DNA of 64,000 bases from VAYN01 sp963702075 (GTDB lineage Bacteria > Actinomycetota > Thermoleophilia > Solirubrobacterales > 70-9): the NCBI GenBank assembly GCA_963702075.1, contig OY969703.1:1426001-1490000 (forward strand). The letters are read 5' to 3'. Of this stretch, positions 39,064 to 49,955 are shown piece after piece. The notes beneath the pieces are model-generated. The model saw only the letters and a program-made list of their open reading frames with translations, searched no databases and had not been told where the DNA came from. Both the position numbers and the translations under genes were made by a program. Position 1 is the first letter of the stretch, and the number at the start of each line of letters is the position of its first letter.

Positions 39064-40437
39064 GTGCCCCGACGCGTCCCGGCCAAGGAAGTGCGACCGC
39101 CCCTGCCGCAGGGGCCCTTCCTCGTGGTCGGACTTGCTCGCTCCGGGCAGGCGGCGGCGCGGATGCTGGCGGGGTGGGGGGAGACGGTGCGGGCGGTGGA
39201 TTCCGGGCATCCGCAGGGGGCGGCAGGGCTGGAGGGGGTCGGCGTCGAAGTCTTCCTGGATACGGATGGAGTGGCACAGCTCGAGGGGACGCGGACGGTC
39301 GTCAAGAGCCCGGGAGTTCCCCGGGAGGTGCCGGTGATCGCCGCTGCGCTGGAGCGGGAGATCGAGGTGGTGGGAGAGGTGGAGCTCGCCTGGCGGGCAT
39401 TGCCGAATCGTTTCCTCGCCGTGACCGGGACCAACGGCAAGACGACCACGGTTGAGCTGCTCGGCCACCTCTACCGCAGCGCCGGCGAACCGGTGGCGGT
39501 GGCGGGCAACGTCGGCACGGCGCTTTCGGAGCTGGTCGGCGGGGTCCCTTCTGACGAGACGATCGTCTGCGAGTGCTCCAGCTTCCAGCTCGAGGACACG
39601 GTTGCCTTCGCACCCGAGTGCGCCGTCTTCCTCAACCTCGCGCCGGACCATCTCGACCGTCATCGGGACCTCGGGTCCTATCTGGCGGCGAAGCTGCGGA
39701 TCTTCGCCAACCAGGGCAACGACGACGTCGCCGTCTACAACGCCGACGACCCGTTCGTCGCCAACGTCGACCTCGGCGGCTGCGCCCGCCGGATCGCCTT
39801 CTGCCACGGCGCCGCCCCCGACTGCGAGGTCGCCGTCGCCGAGGGGACGATCTTCTACGACGGCGAGCCGCTGATCGCGGTCGACGAGCTCGGCCTCTTC
39901 GGCGCGCACAACGTCGCCAACGCGATGGCCGCCGCGGCGGCGGCGCTGGCGATGGGGATCGACCGCGAGGCGGTCCGCGACGGGCTGCGCAGCTTCGCTG
40001 GCGTCCCCCACCGCCTCGAGCAGGTAGCCGAGATCGGCGGGGTCCGCTTCGTCAACGACTCGAAGGCGACCAACGTCGCCTCGGCGACCGTCGGGATCCG
40101 CGCCTTCGAGCACGGCGTCCACGCGATCCTCGGCGGCAGCGAGAAGGAGGAGCCGTTCACGCCTTTGATCGACCCGATCCGCGAGCGGGTCCGTGCCTGT
40201 TACCTGATCGGCGCCACCAGCGAGCGGATGGCGCGGGAGCTGGCGCCGGTGGTCGAGGCGGGGGTGGAGCTGCATCGCTGCGCGGACCTGGAGGACGCCG
40301 TTCGGCGCGCGGCCGCTGCCGCCGCCCGGGGCGAGGTCGTCCTGCTCTCGCCGGCTTGCGCCAGCTTCGACGCCTTCGAGAACTTCGAGCAGCGCGGCGA
40401 CCGCTTCCGCGAGCTGGTCGGGGGACTGGAGCGATGA
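39064..40437 (+). CDS. murD: UDP-MurNAc-L-alanine D-glutamate ligase MurD
   Basis: The 457-residue Mur ligase adds D-Glu. It has an N-terminal Rossmann-like domain (FLVVGLARSGQAAARML), the P-loop VTGTNGKTTTVELLG, CECSSFQLE, NLAPDHLDRH, the C-terminal FAGVPHRLEQV and NDSKATNVAS. These are the standard MurD motifs in order. The start is GTG at 39064, and the stop overlaps ftsW (ATGA). It is the first dcw gene after the hydrolase insertion. Confidence 0.93.
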   Translation: MPRRVPAKEVRPPLPQGPFLVVGLARSGQAAARMLAGWGETVRAVDSGHPQGAAGLEGVGVEVFLDTDGVAQLEGTRTVVKSPGVPREVPVIAAALEREIEVVGEVELAWRALPNRFLAVTGTNGKTTTVELLGHLYRSAGEPVAVAGNVGTALSELVGGVPSDETIVCECSSFQLEDTVAFAPECAVFLNLAPDHLDRHRDLGSYLAAKLRIFANQGNDDVAVYNADDPFVANVDLGGCARRIAFCHGAAPDCEVAVAEGTIFYDGEPLIAVDELGLFGAHNVANAMAAAAAALAMGIDREAVRDGLRSFAGVPHRLEQVAEIGGVRFVNDSKATNVASATVGIRAFEHGVHAILGGSEKEEPFTPLIDPIRERVRACYLIGATSERMARELAPVVEAGVELHRCADLEDAVRRAAAAAARGEVVLLSPACASFDAFENFEQRGDRFRELVGGLER

Positions 40438-41786
40438 GCGCGGTTTCGATCGGCCGCAGCCGCCCGGGCAAGGCCAAGAAGAGGACGAAGAAGACGACGA
40501 AGCGCTCACGCGCCCTCCCCGTCGAGTACAGCATGCTTCTCACCGCGACCCTCTGCCTGCTGGCGCTCGGGGCGGTGATGGTCTTCTCGGCCAGCTCGAC
40601 GACGAAAGTGCTGCAGGAAGGCGGGCTCTCCAGCAGCGCCTACTACCTGAAGCGCACGCTGATCTTCGGCGCCGTCGCCCTGGTGATCATGCACGTGACC
40701 GCGCGCATCGGGCTGGAGAAGATCCGCCAGCTGACGCCGCTCCTGCTCGGCGCCTCGCTCTTCCTCCTCGTCGCCGTCCTCGGCGCCGGCAGCGAAGTCA
40801 ACGGCGCCACCCGCTGGATCGGCGGCGGCGCCCTGCAGATCCAGCCCTCGGAGCTGGCGAAGGTGGCGCTGATCCTCTACGGCGCCGACCTGCTGGCCCG
40901 CAAGCCCAAGCGGGTGCGCTCGCTGGAAGGGATCATGCCCTTCCTTCTCGTCACCGGCGCCTCCTGCCTGTTGATCATGCTCGAGCCCGACATGGGGACG
41001 ACGATGGTGATCGTCTTCGCCGTCGCCGCGACCCTGGTCGCCTCCGGGGCGCGGGCGGCCGACCTCGGCAAGATCGCCCTGGTGATCGGCGGCCTGATGC
41101 TGCTGATGGCAGTCGTCGAGCCCTACCGGATGGCCCGCCTCACCTCCTTCCTCAACCCCAGCGCCGCGGCCGAAGGCGCCGGCTTCCAGGCCGCCCAGGC
41201 GAAGATCGCGCTCGGCTCCGGGGGCCTCTTCGGCGTCGGGATCGGAAACGGCGTCTCCAAGGCCTTCTACCTGCCCGAGGCCCACACCGACATGATCACC
41301 GCGGTGATCGGCGAAGAGCTGGGGCTGGTGGGGATCTCCGCCCTTGTCGGCCTCTTCGGGATGTTCGGCTTCGCCGGGCTGAAAACCGCGCAGAAGGCCA
41401 AGGACAACTACTCGAAGATCCTGGTCGCCGGCCTCACCTCCCTGGTCCTGGTGCAGGCGACGATCAACCTCTTCGCGGTGATGGGGCTGGCGCCGCTGAC
41501 TGGCGTGCCGCTGCCCTTCGTCTCCTACGGCAACAGTTCGCTGATGGCGACGCTGTTCGCCGTCGGCCTGATCCTCAACGTAGCCCGCGGCGGTTCGGCG
41601 AAGGCGGCGCGGGGCTCGACCACCGGCGCTGGCAAACTGCGCGTCGTCCAGGGCGGGCGCGCGCCCGCGAGCCAGAAAAGGAGTCGATCGAGCGGTGCCA
41701 GGAAAGCCAAAGGTCGTAGTGGCGGCGGGGGGAACGGCGGGGCACGTCGTACCCGCCATGGCGGTCGCCGACGAGCTTCGGGCTAG
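40434..41786 (+). CDS. ftsW: Lipid II polymerase FtsW (SEDS family)
   Basis: The 450-residue membrane protein is the septal SEDS glycosyltransferase that works with FtsI. A basic cytoplasmic N-terminus is followed by about ten membrane segments. Motifs include NGATRWIGGGALQIQPSELAK, LEPDMGTTMV, HTDMITAVIGEELGLVG and PLPFVSYGNSSLMA. The C-terminal tail is about 60 residues long, Arg/Gly-rich, and its last 30 codons overlap the start of murG in another frame. The ATG overlaps murD as ATGA. Confidence 0.92.
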   Translation: MSAVSIGRSRPGKAKKRTKKTTKRSRALPVEYSMLLTATLCLLALGAVMVFSASSTTKVLQEGGLSSSAYYLKRTLIFGAVALVIMHVTARIGLEKIRQLTPLLLGASLFLLVAVLGAGSEVNGATRWIGGGALQIQPSELAKVALILYGADLLARKPKRVRSLEGIMPFLLVTGASCLLIMLEPDMGTTMVIVFAVAATLVASGARAADLGKIALVIGGLMLLMAVVEPYRMARLTSFLNPSAAAEGAGFQAAQAKIALGSGGLFGVGIGNGVSKAFYLPEAHTDMITAVIGEELGLVGISALVGLFGMFGFAGLKTAQKAKDNYSKILVAGLTSLVLVQATINLFAVMGLAPLTGVPLPFVSYGNSSLMATLFAVGLILNVARGGSAKAARGSTTGAGKLRVVQGGRAPASQKRSRSSGARKAKGRSGGGGNGGARRTRHGGRRRASG

Positions 41787-42783
41787 TGGCGCCGAGGTCA
41801 GCTTCCTCGGCACCCGTGAGCGGATGGAGGCTGAGCTGGTGCCGGCGGCCGGCTACGAGATCGACTTCGTCAAGGTGCGCGGGATCGACCGGCGCAACCC
41901 GCTGAAAGCGGCCCGGGCGGGCGTCGAGGCGGTGGCGGCGGTTGCGGCTGCCCGGAAGGTCCTGCGGCGACGCGGGGCCGATGTGGTGGTGGGAGGCGGC
42001 GGCTTCGTCGCCGGTCCGGCTGGTCTGGGGGCGGCGCTTACGCGGACGCCGCTGGTGCTGACCGAGGCCGACAGCCACCTCGGGCTTGCCAATCGCCTGC
42101 TGGCGGGACGGGCGCGGCGGGTCTGTCTCGCCTTCCCGATCGCGGGACGGGAGGGCGAGCCCTACCTCGTCACCGGGCGGCCGGTGCCGAGAGCCGTGCT
42201 GGAAGGGGACCGCGAGAAGGCGAGGGCGCGGTTCGGAATCGCCGCCGGCGCCCGCTGCCTGCTGGTCTTCGGCGGCAGCCAGGGTGCCCGCACCGTCAAC
42301 TTCGCCGCGATCGAGGCTTTCGCGGAGGGAACGCGCGACTTCCACGTCGTCCACATCGCCGGCAAACGCGACTATCCCGAGATCGAGCAGAGGCTCGCGG
42401 CCGCTCTGCACGGGGAGCGCTACACCCTGCTCGAGTACGAGCCGAACCTCGGCGACGCCCTCGCCGCTTCGGACCTGGTCGTGGCCCGCTCCGGCGGCTC
42501 GATCTTCGAGGTGATCGCCGCCGGTCGCCCGGCGATTCTCGCGCCCTTCCCGTTCGCCACCGCCGACCACCAGAGCGCCAACGCCGAGTGGATGCGCAGC
42601 GGCGGTGCAGCGACCGTCATCCCCGACGCCGAGCTGACGGCGGAGCGGCTGCGGGCCGAAGTGGCGGCGGTGCTGGGCGATGAAGCGCGGCTGCGGGAGA
42701 TGGCCGCGGCGGCACGGCGGCTCGCCAAGCCCGACGCGGCCCGCCGGATCGCCGACGAGGTGCTGGAGGCAGCGAGTCTGTGA
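41695..42783 (+). CDS. murG: UDP-GlcNAc lipid I N-acetylglucosaminyltransferase MurG
   Basis: MurG converts lipid I to lipid II at the inner face of the membrane. The 362-residue GT-B protein opens with VVVAAGGTAGHVVPAMAVA (glycine-rich loop 1), has GGGGFVAGPAGL, FGGSQGART and the C-terminal donor-binding ARSGGSIFEVIAAGRPAIL and FPFATADHQSANA. The GTG at 41695 lies 92 nt inside ftsW and puts the glycine loop at the N-terminus; no later start would keep it. The stop falls in the left arm of the 42773-42817 hairpin. Confidence 0.93.
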   Translation: MPGKPKVVVAAGGTAGHVVPAMAVADELRASGAEVSFLGTRERMEAELVPAAGYEIDFVKVRGIDRRNPLKAARAGVEAVAAVAAARKVLRRRGADVVVGGGGFVAGPAGLGAALTRTPLVLTEADSHLGLANRLLAGRARRVCLAFPIAGREGEPYLVTGRPVPRAVLEGDREKARARFGIAAGARCLLVFGGSQGARTVNFAAIEAFAEGTRDFHVVHIAGKRDYPEIEQRLAAALHGERYTLLEYEPNLGDALAASDLVVARSGGSIFEVIAAGRPAILAPFPFATADHQSANAEWMRSGGAATVIPDAELTAERLRAEVAAVLGDEARLREMAAAARRLAKPDAARRIADEVLEAASL

Positions 42784-42817
42784 AAACGGGCGTACTACAC
42801 CCCTTTTCACAGACTCG
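42773..42817. repeat. Inverted repeat between murG and murC
   Basis: Arms at 42773-42790 and 42800-42817 match at 17 of 18 positions around a 9-nt loop. The murG stop codon (42781-42783) lies in the left arm, and murC begins 16 nt after the right arm. There is no T-tract, so it is a junction hairpin and not an ordinary terminator. Confidence 0.65.
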
Positions 42818-42832
42818 TGATTGGAGCAGCCG

Positions 42833-44175
<1,343 letters not shown>

Positions 44176-44176
<1 letters not shown>

Positions 44177-45090
44177 TGAGCTTGGCGCCCGAGGGGGTGC
44201 AGCGGGACTTTCCGCTGGCGCGGCTGACGACCGTCCGCACCGGCGGCTCAGCCGATTGGTTCACGCGACCGGAGGACGAGGAGAGCCTGGTCGCCGCCCT
44301 TCGCTGGGCCGAGGCCGAAAGCCTGTCGGTCGGGGTGATCGGCTCCGGCTCGAACCTCCTCATCGCCGACGCCGGCTTCCACGGCCTGGCGATCAAGCTC
44401 GACGGCAGGCTGGCGGAGATCGAGCGGGACGGCGATCGGGTGGTCTGCGGCGGCGGCTTCCGCTTCCCTTCGGCGGCGGCGAAAACCGCGGCCTGGGGTC
44501 TCGCCGGGCTGGAGTTCGGCGTGAACATCCCGGGCACCGCCGGCGGTGCGGTGCGGATGAACGCCAACGCCTACGGCGGCCAGTTGGCGCGGGTGCTCGA
44601 GTGGGTCGACGTCAGTACCGCGCAGGGGACCGATCGGCGCGGGCCGGACCAGCTCGGGTTCGAGTACCGCCGCTCCAACTTGAAGCCGGGCGAGATCGTC
44701 GCCCGAGCTTCCTTTCGGCTCCAGCCCGCCGACCCGGACGAGATCAAGGCCACCCTCGCCGGCATGCGCGAGCGTCGCCGCGAGGCACAGCCATCGGGGA
44801 TCAAGACCTTCGGCTCGACCTTCAAGAATCCGGACGACCCCCGGGCCGAGGGGCGCTCCTCGGGCCAGCTGTTGGAGGCTGCCGGCTGCCGCGGTCTCCG
44901 CCACGGCGGCGTGCGCTTCTCGGAGAAGCACGCCAACTTCGTCGAGAACGACCGCGACGGAACCACCGCCGACGTGCTCGAGCTGATGGCGGAGGGGCGC
45001 CGCCGGGTGCACGAGCGCTTTGGGGTCGAGCTGGAGCCAGAGGTCCAGATCCTGGGGGAGGTCGAGTGGCCGGCCGGCTGGGATCTCTGA
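44176..45090 (+). CDS. murB: UDP-N-acetylenolpyruvoylglucosamine reductase MurB
   Basis: MurB is the FAD enzyme that makes UDP-MurNAc. The 304-residue protein has TTVRTGGSADWF, VIGSGSNLLIADAGF, GLEFGVNIPGTAGGAVRMNANAYGG and a C-terminal GSTFKNPDDPRAEGRSSGQLLEAAGCRGLRHG split by the usual spacing, with the catalytic Ser in the GSTFKNP-type motif and KHANFVEN. It is the shorter type II MurB, often found inside dcw clusters. The ATG overlaps the murC stop by one base. Confidence 0.93.
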
Positions 45091-45617
45091 GGGCACCCTG
45101 GATCGCTGGGGCGGTGCTCGTCGCCGTCGTTGCGCTGGCGGCCTACTGGTTCCTGATTCGCCAGGACACGGCGGAACCGCGGGTGCTGGCGCCGCGGCTG
45201 GCGGCGACGATCGGCGAAGGGGAAGACGCGATCGGCGTCGCCGCCGACGGAGCGCTGGTGCGCTGGCTGCCGCTCCCCGAAGAACCGCCGCTGCCGCAGC
45301 TGGCGCTTGAAGAGCCGCCGAAAGGAGGGCACGTAAAAGGCCCGGCGCTGGAACAGGTGCACGTCCTCGCCGACGTTCCCGCCGAACTTCGGCCTTACGT
45401 CGACCGCAGCGGATACGGGGAAAGCGGGGTGGAGGTCACCCTGACCACGGGCATCGAACTGATCTTCGGCGACGCCTCCCAGGTGGCGAAGAAGTGGCGC
45501 GCGGCAATCGGCATCCTCGCCGATCCGGAAGTGACGGCGCTCGATTATGTAGACCTGCAGGTCCCCGGCCGCCCCTCCTATGGAGGCTCGGAACACGAAC
45601 TTCCATCCGCACCTTGA
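45066..45617 (+). CDS. ftsQ: Short FtsQ/DivIB-like division protein
   Basis: The 183-residue protein has a very short cytoplasmic N-terminus, one membrane span (IAGAVLVAVVALAAYWFLI, residues about 12-30) and an extracytoplasmic domain with VEVTLTTGIELIFGDASQVAKKWRAAIGIL, the pattern of the FtsQ C-terminal beta domain, broken here at its glycine. Position between murB and ftsZ supports FtsQ. The roughly 70-residue POTRA domain normally found right after the membrane span is missing; only about 17 residues intervene. The GTG at 45066 overlaps the end of murB by 25 nt in another frame. Confidence 0.72.
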   Translation: MAGRLGSLRAPWIAGAVLVAVVALAAYWFLIRQDTAEPRVLAPRLAATIGEGEDAIGVAADGALVRWLPLPEEPPLPQLALEEPPKGGHVKGPALEQVHVLADVPAELRPYVDRSGYGESGVEVTLTTGIELIFGDASQVAKKWRAAIGILADPEVTALDYVDLQVPGRPSYGGSEHELPSAP

Positions 45618-45704
45618 GGGCATGGGCGACCCCGAGGAAACCGCTCTAGCATGCCTTTCTGCAAACCCTCAAGTAAAAGCTGAGGGTAGGCCAACCCTCA
45701 AGTT
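45613..45704. repeat. CCCTCAAG repeats upstream of ftsZ
   Basis: AACCCTCAAGT occurs at 45664-45674 and again at 45693-45703, and the complement CTTGAGGG at 45613-45620 overlaps the ftsQ stop. Nearby CTGAGGG and GGGGTTGAG add partial inverted copies that can fold into small hairpins. They could be binding sites for a regulator of ftsZ. Confidence 0.4.
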
Positions 45705-45743
45705 GGGGTTGAGAAATCACCATGCATCAGGGGCTGCGACGGT

Positions 45744-45772
45744 TTGACAGGAGGGCGAGAATGTCCTACGTT
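45744..45772 (+). promoter_or_regulatory. ftsZ promoter
   Basis: TTGACA (45744-45749) and TACGTT (45767-45772) are 17 nt apart, the best sigma70-type match I found in the window. The predicted start near 45779 gives ftsZ a leader of about 130 nt. The 293 nt between ftsQ and ftsZ are AT-richer than the genome average. Confidence 0.65.
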
Positions 45773-45859
45773 CAAGCGCAAATTCCGCTCTTCTTTTGGC
45801 GACTCGAACTCTCGATCATCGCTGAAGGCTCGGACGGAACAAAGGCTCAACTCAACTGA
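45761..45859 (+). CDS. Possible 32-residue small ORF upstream of ftsZ
   Basis: An ATG at 45761 with AGGAGGG 5-6 nt upstream opens 32 codons (MSYVQAQIPLFFWRLELSII then an acidic end) closing at TGA 45857-45859. The Shine-Dalgarno match is the strongest near ftsZ. However, the same bases overlap the spacer and -10 of the predicted ftsZ promoter, so the ORF could be translated only from transcripts starting upstream. It may be a leader peptide or chance. Confidence 0.3.
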   Translation: MSYVQAQIPLFFWRLELSIIAEGSDGTKAQLN

Positions 45860-45910
45860 AAGCTTTCAATAGCGCCAAGGGAAACCGGGCGCGCTGGAGA
45901 AAATCGGGAG

Positions 45911-46990
45911 ATGGAATCCACTTACCTCGCGGTCATCAAGGTCGTCGGCGCAGGCGGCGGCGGTACCAATGCGGTCAGTCGCATGATCGACGCCGGCATT
46001 CGCGGCGTCGAGTTCGTCGCCGTCAACACCGACGCGCAGGCCCTGCAGGCCTGCGACGCCGACATCAAGCTCTCGATCGGACAGGAGTTGACCCGTGGCC
46101 TCGGCGCCGGCGGTAACCCTGAGGTCGGAGCCGGCGCCGCGGCGGAGAGCCGCGACGAGATCAAGGAGGCGCTGAAGGGCGCCGACATGGTCTTCGTCAC
46201 CGCCGGCGAGGGTGGCGGTACCGGCACCGGCTCGGCCCCGGTGATCGCCGAGATCGCCAAGGAGGAGATCGGCGCGCTCACCGTCGGAGCCGTTACCAAA
46301 CCGTTCGAGTTCGAGGGCAAACGGCGGATGCAGCAGGCGCTCGAGGGCATCGAGAAGCTGCGCAACAAAGTCGACACCCTGATCATCGTCCCGAACGAGA
46401 AGCTGCTGCAGGCGGTCGAGCGGCGGACCAGCGTCCTCGAGGCGTTCCGCCAGGCCGACGACATCCTCCGCCAGGGCGTCCAGGGCATCACCGACCTGAT
46501 CACGATCCCCGGCCTGATCAACCTCGACTTCGCCGACGTGCGGACGATCATGCGCGACGCCGGCTCGGCCCTGATGGGCGTCGGCTCCGCCACCGGCGAG
46601 GCCCGCGCGCTCGACGCCGCCAAGGCGGCGATCACCTCGCCTTTGATCGAGGAGTCGATCAAAGGCGCGACCGGGATGCTGCTGAACATCACCGGCCCCG
46701 AGGACCTCGGCCTCTTCGAGGTCAACGAGGCCGCCCAGCTCGTCCAGGCCGAGGCCGACGACAACGCCAACATCATCTTCGGCTCGGTCGTCGACCAGTC
46801 GATGAAGGACGAGGTCCGGGTGACCGTGATCGCCACCGGCTTCGAAGGCTTCGAGCTGTTGGCCCGCTCGCCGCAGCGGGTGCGGCGCCGCTACGAGAGC
46901 CGCCCCCGCGTCTCCGCCGAGGACACCGAGATCCGCAAACTGCGGGTCACGGACGACGACATCGACGTGCCCGGCTTCCTCAAAGAGTAG
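45911..46990 (+). CDS. ftsZ: Cell division GTPase FtsZ
   Basis: The 359-residue tubulin homologue forms the Z-ring. It has the N-terminal IKVVGAGGGGTNAVSRMI, the tubulin signature GEGGGTGTGSAPVIAE, and the T7 loop region NLDFADVRTIMRDAGSALMG split by its usual spacing. It ends with a short linker and the C-terminal peptide DDDIDVPGFLKE, which tethers partners such as SepF. GGGAG lies just before the ATG. The promoter at 45744 should drive it, perhaps with read-through from the dcw genes. No ftsA precedes it. Confidence 0.95.
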   Translation: MESTYLAVIKVVGAGGGGTNAVSRMIDAGIRGVEFVAVNTDAQALQACDADIKLSIGQELTRGLGAGGNPEVGAGAAAESRDEIKEALKGADMVFVTAGEGGGTGTGSAPVIAEIAKEEIGALTVGAVTKPFEFEGKRRMQQALEGIEKLRNKVDTLIIVPNEKLLQAVERRTSVLEAFRQADDILRQGVQGITDLITIPGLINLDFADVRTIMRDAGSALMGVGSATGEARALDAAKAAITSPLIEESIKGATGMLLNITGPEDLGLFEVNEAAQLVQAEADDNANIIFGSVVDQSMKDEVRVTVIATGFEGFELLARSPQRVRRRYESRPRVSAEDTEIRKLRVTDDDIDVPGFLKE

Positions 46991-47005
46991 GAACGGCCCG
47001 TTCAC

Positions 47006-47011
47006 TAGATT
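47006..47011 (+). promoter_or_regulatory. -10 box TAGATT for gcvT (leaderless type)
   Basis: TAGATT ends 7 nt before the GTG at 47019. It decides that start over the in-frame TTG at 47010. Confidence 0.5.
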
Positions 47012-47018
47012 GGGCGTC

Positions 47019-48113
47019 GTGACCACCGACGCCGCCCTCCGCCAGACGCCGCTCTACGAGCAGCACGTCGAGCTGGGGGCGAGGATCGTCCCCTTCGCCG
47101 GCTGGGAGATGCCGGTGACCTATGAGGGGATTCGCGAGGAGCACTCGGCTGTGCGCCGGCATGCCGGGATGTTCGACGTCTCGCACATGGGCCAGGTCGA
47201 GGTCGAGGGTCCGGGGGCGCTTGCCTTCCTGCAGCGGGTGCTCTCCAACGACGTCGCCAAGATCCATGTCGGCGGCGCCCAGTACTCCTGCCTTTGCAAC
47301 GAGGACGGGGGCGTGATCGACGACCTCTTCGCCTACCGGCTCGGCGGCGACCGCTACCTCGTCGTCACCAACGCCGCCAACCACGGGACGGACCTCGAGT
47401 GGCTGGGCCGGCAGAGCCGCGCGTTCGACGCGATCGTCCGTGACGTCGCCGACCGCTACGCGATGCTCGCCGTGCAGGGCCCGCACGCCCGCGCCGTGGT
47501 CAGCCGCGCGCTCGGGATCGAGCTGCCGCCGCGCTTCCAGGTCTCCCACGTCCAGATCGGCCGCCGGCCGGCCCTTGCCTGCGGCACCGGCTACACCGGC
47601 GAGGACGGGGTCGAGCTGCTGCTCGACCCGGAGGTGTCGACCCCGATCTGGGCCGAGCTGCTCGACGCCGGCGTCGTCCCCTGCGGGCTCGGCGCCCGCG
47701 ACACCCTGCGGCTGGAGGTCTGCTACCCGCTGCACGGCAACGAGCTGAGCCCCGAGCGCAGCCCGATCGAGGCCGGCCTCGGCTGGTGCTGCAAGGAGGA
47801 GACCGATTTCATCGGTGGCCAGGCAGTCGCCCGCGCCCGTGCCGAGGGCACCGCGGAGCAGCTCGTCGCCTTCAAGATCGAAGGCCAGGGGATCCCGCGC
47901 GAAGGCAACCCGGTGATGCGGGGCGACGAGCAGGTCGGCGCGGTTACCAGCGGCACCTACGCGCCCTCACTCGATCTCGGTGCCGGGATGGCCTACGTCC
48001 GCTCCGAGCTGGCCGAGATCGGGACCGAGGTCGCGATCGACGTGCGCGGCAAGCGCCGCCCCGCCCGGATAGCTTCCAAGCCCCTGTATTTGCAGAGTTC
48101 GAAAAGGAGCTGA
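47019..48113 (+). CDS. gcvT: Aminomethyltransferase (glycine cleavage T protein)
   Basis: GcvT transfers the methylene group from the H-protein-bound intermediate to tetrahydrofolate, releasing ammonia. The 364-residue protein has GAFAGWEMPVTY-type sequence at the N-terminus (FAGWEMPVTYEGI), MFDVSHMGQVEV, then CGTGYTGEDGVELL and GARDTLRLEVCYPLHGNEL, with the C-terminal barrel SGTYAPSLDLGAGMAYV. It heads a gcvT-gcvH-gcvPA-gcvPB set. The start GTG lies 7 nt after a TAGATT box, and gcvH follows after 3 nt. Confidence 0.93.
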   Translation: MTTDAALRQTPLYEQHVELGARIVPFAGWEMPVTYEGIREEHSAVRRHAGMFDVSHMGQVEVEGPGALAFLQRVLSNDVAKIHVGGAQYSCLCNEDGGVIDDLFAYRLGGDRYLVVTNAANHGTDLEWLGRQSRAFDAIVRDVADRYAMLAVQGPHARAVVSRALGIELPPRFQVSHVQIGRRPALACGTGYTGEDGVELLLDPEVSTPIWAELLDAGVVPCGLGARDTLRLEVCYPLHGNELSPERSPIEAGLGWCCKEETDFIGGQAVARARAEGTAEQLVAFKIEGQGIPREGNPVMRGDEQVGAVTSGTYAPSLDLGAGMAYVRSELAEIGTEVAIDVRGKRRPARIASKPLYLQSSKRS

Positions 48114-48116
48114 GCC

Positions 48117-48506
48117 TTGGCTGACGCCACCTACCCCGACGACCTTCGCTACCACGAGGAACATGACTGGGCCCGGATCGAGGGGGATCAGGCGACCCTG
48201 GGGATCACCTGGTACGCGCAGGACTCGCTCGGCGAGGTCGTCTTCTTCGACCCGCCCGAGGTCGGCGCGACGATCCAGAAAGACTCCTCCTACGCGGAGG
48301 TCGAGTCGGTGAAGGCGGTGAGCGACGTGATCGCGCCCCTCTCTGGCGAGATCGTCGAGGTCAATGACGTGCTCCACGACTCGCCGGAGAAGGTCAACGA
48401 GGACCCCTACGGCGACGGCTGGCTGGTCAAGGTCCGGCTGACGGCGCCGGAGGAGGCCGAGACCCTGCTCGGGGTCCAGGAATACCGCAAGATGCTGGAC
48501 CGCTAG
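48117..48506 (+). CDS. gcvH: Glycine cleavage H protein
   Basis: GcvH carries the aminomethyl group on a lipoyl-lysine between the P, T and L proteins. The 129-residue protein has the lipoyl domain with HDWARIEGD, ITWYAQDSLGEVVF and the lipoylation motif VESVKAVSDV, in which Lys is the modified residue, followed by GDGWLVKVRL. The start is TTG at 48117, with AAGGAG about 8 nt upstream. It lies tightly between gcvT and gcvPA. Confidence 0.94.
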   Translation: MADATYPDDLRYHEEHDWARIEGDQATLGITWYAQDSLGEVVFFDPPEVGATIQKDSSYAEVESVKAVSDVIAPLSGEIVEVNDVLHDSPEKVNEDPYGDGWLVKVRLTAPEEAETLLGVQEYRKMLDR

Positions 48507-48532
48507 GCGAGAAGCCCGGCCACCCGCTTCCC

Positions 48533-48538
48533 TAGCCT
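48533..48538 (+). promoter_or_regulatory. -10 box TAGCCT for gcvPA (leaderless type)
   Basis: TAGCCT ends 7 nt before the GTG at 48546, suggesting that the P-protein genes have their own start in addition to read-through from gcvTH. Confidence 0.45.
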
Positions 48539-48545
48539 TAGCCAG

Positions 48546-49954
<1,409 letters not shown>

Positions 49955-49955
<1 letters not shown>

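Noticed and set aside
45679..45712. A possible terminator between ftsQ and ftsZ
   Set aside because: The small stems formed by the CCCTCAAG repeats have no U-tract and the region reads better as operator or promoter DNA.
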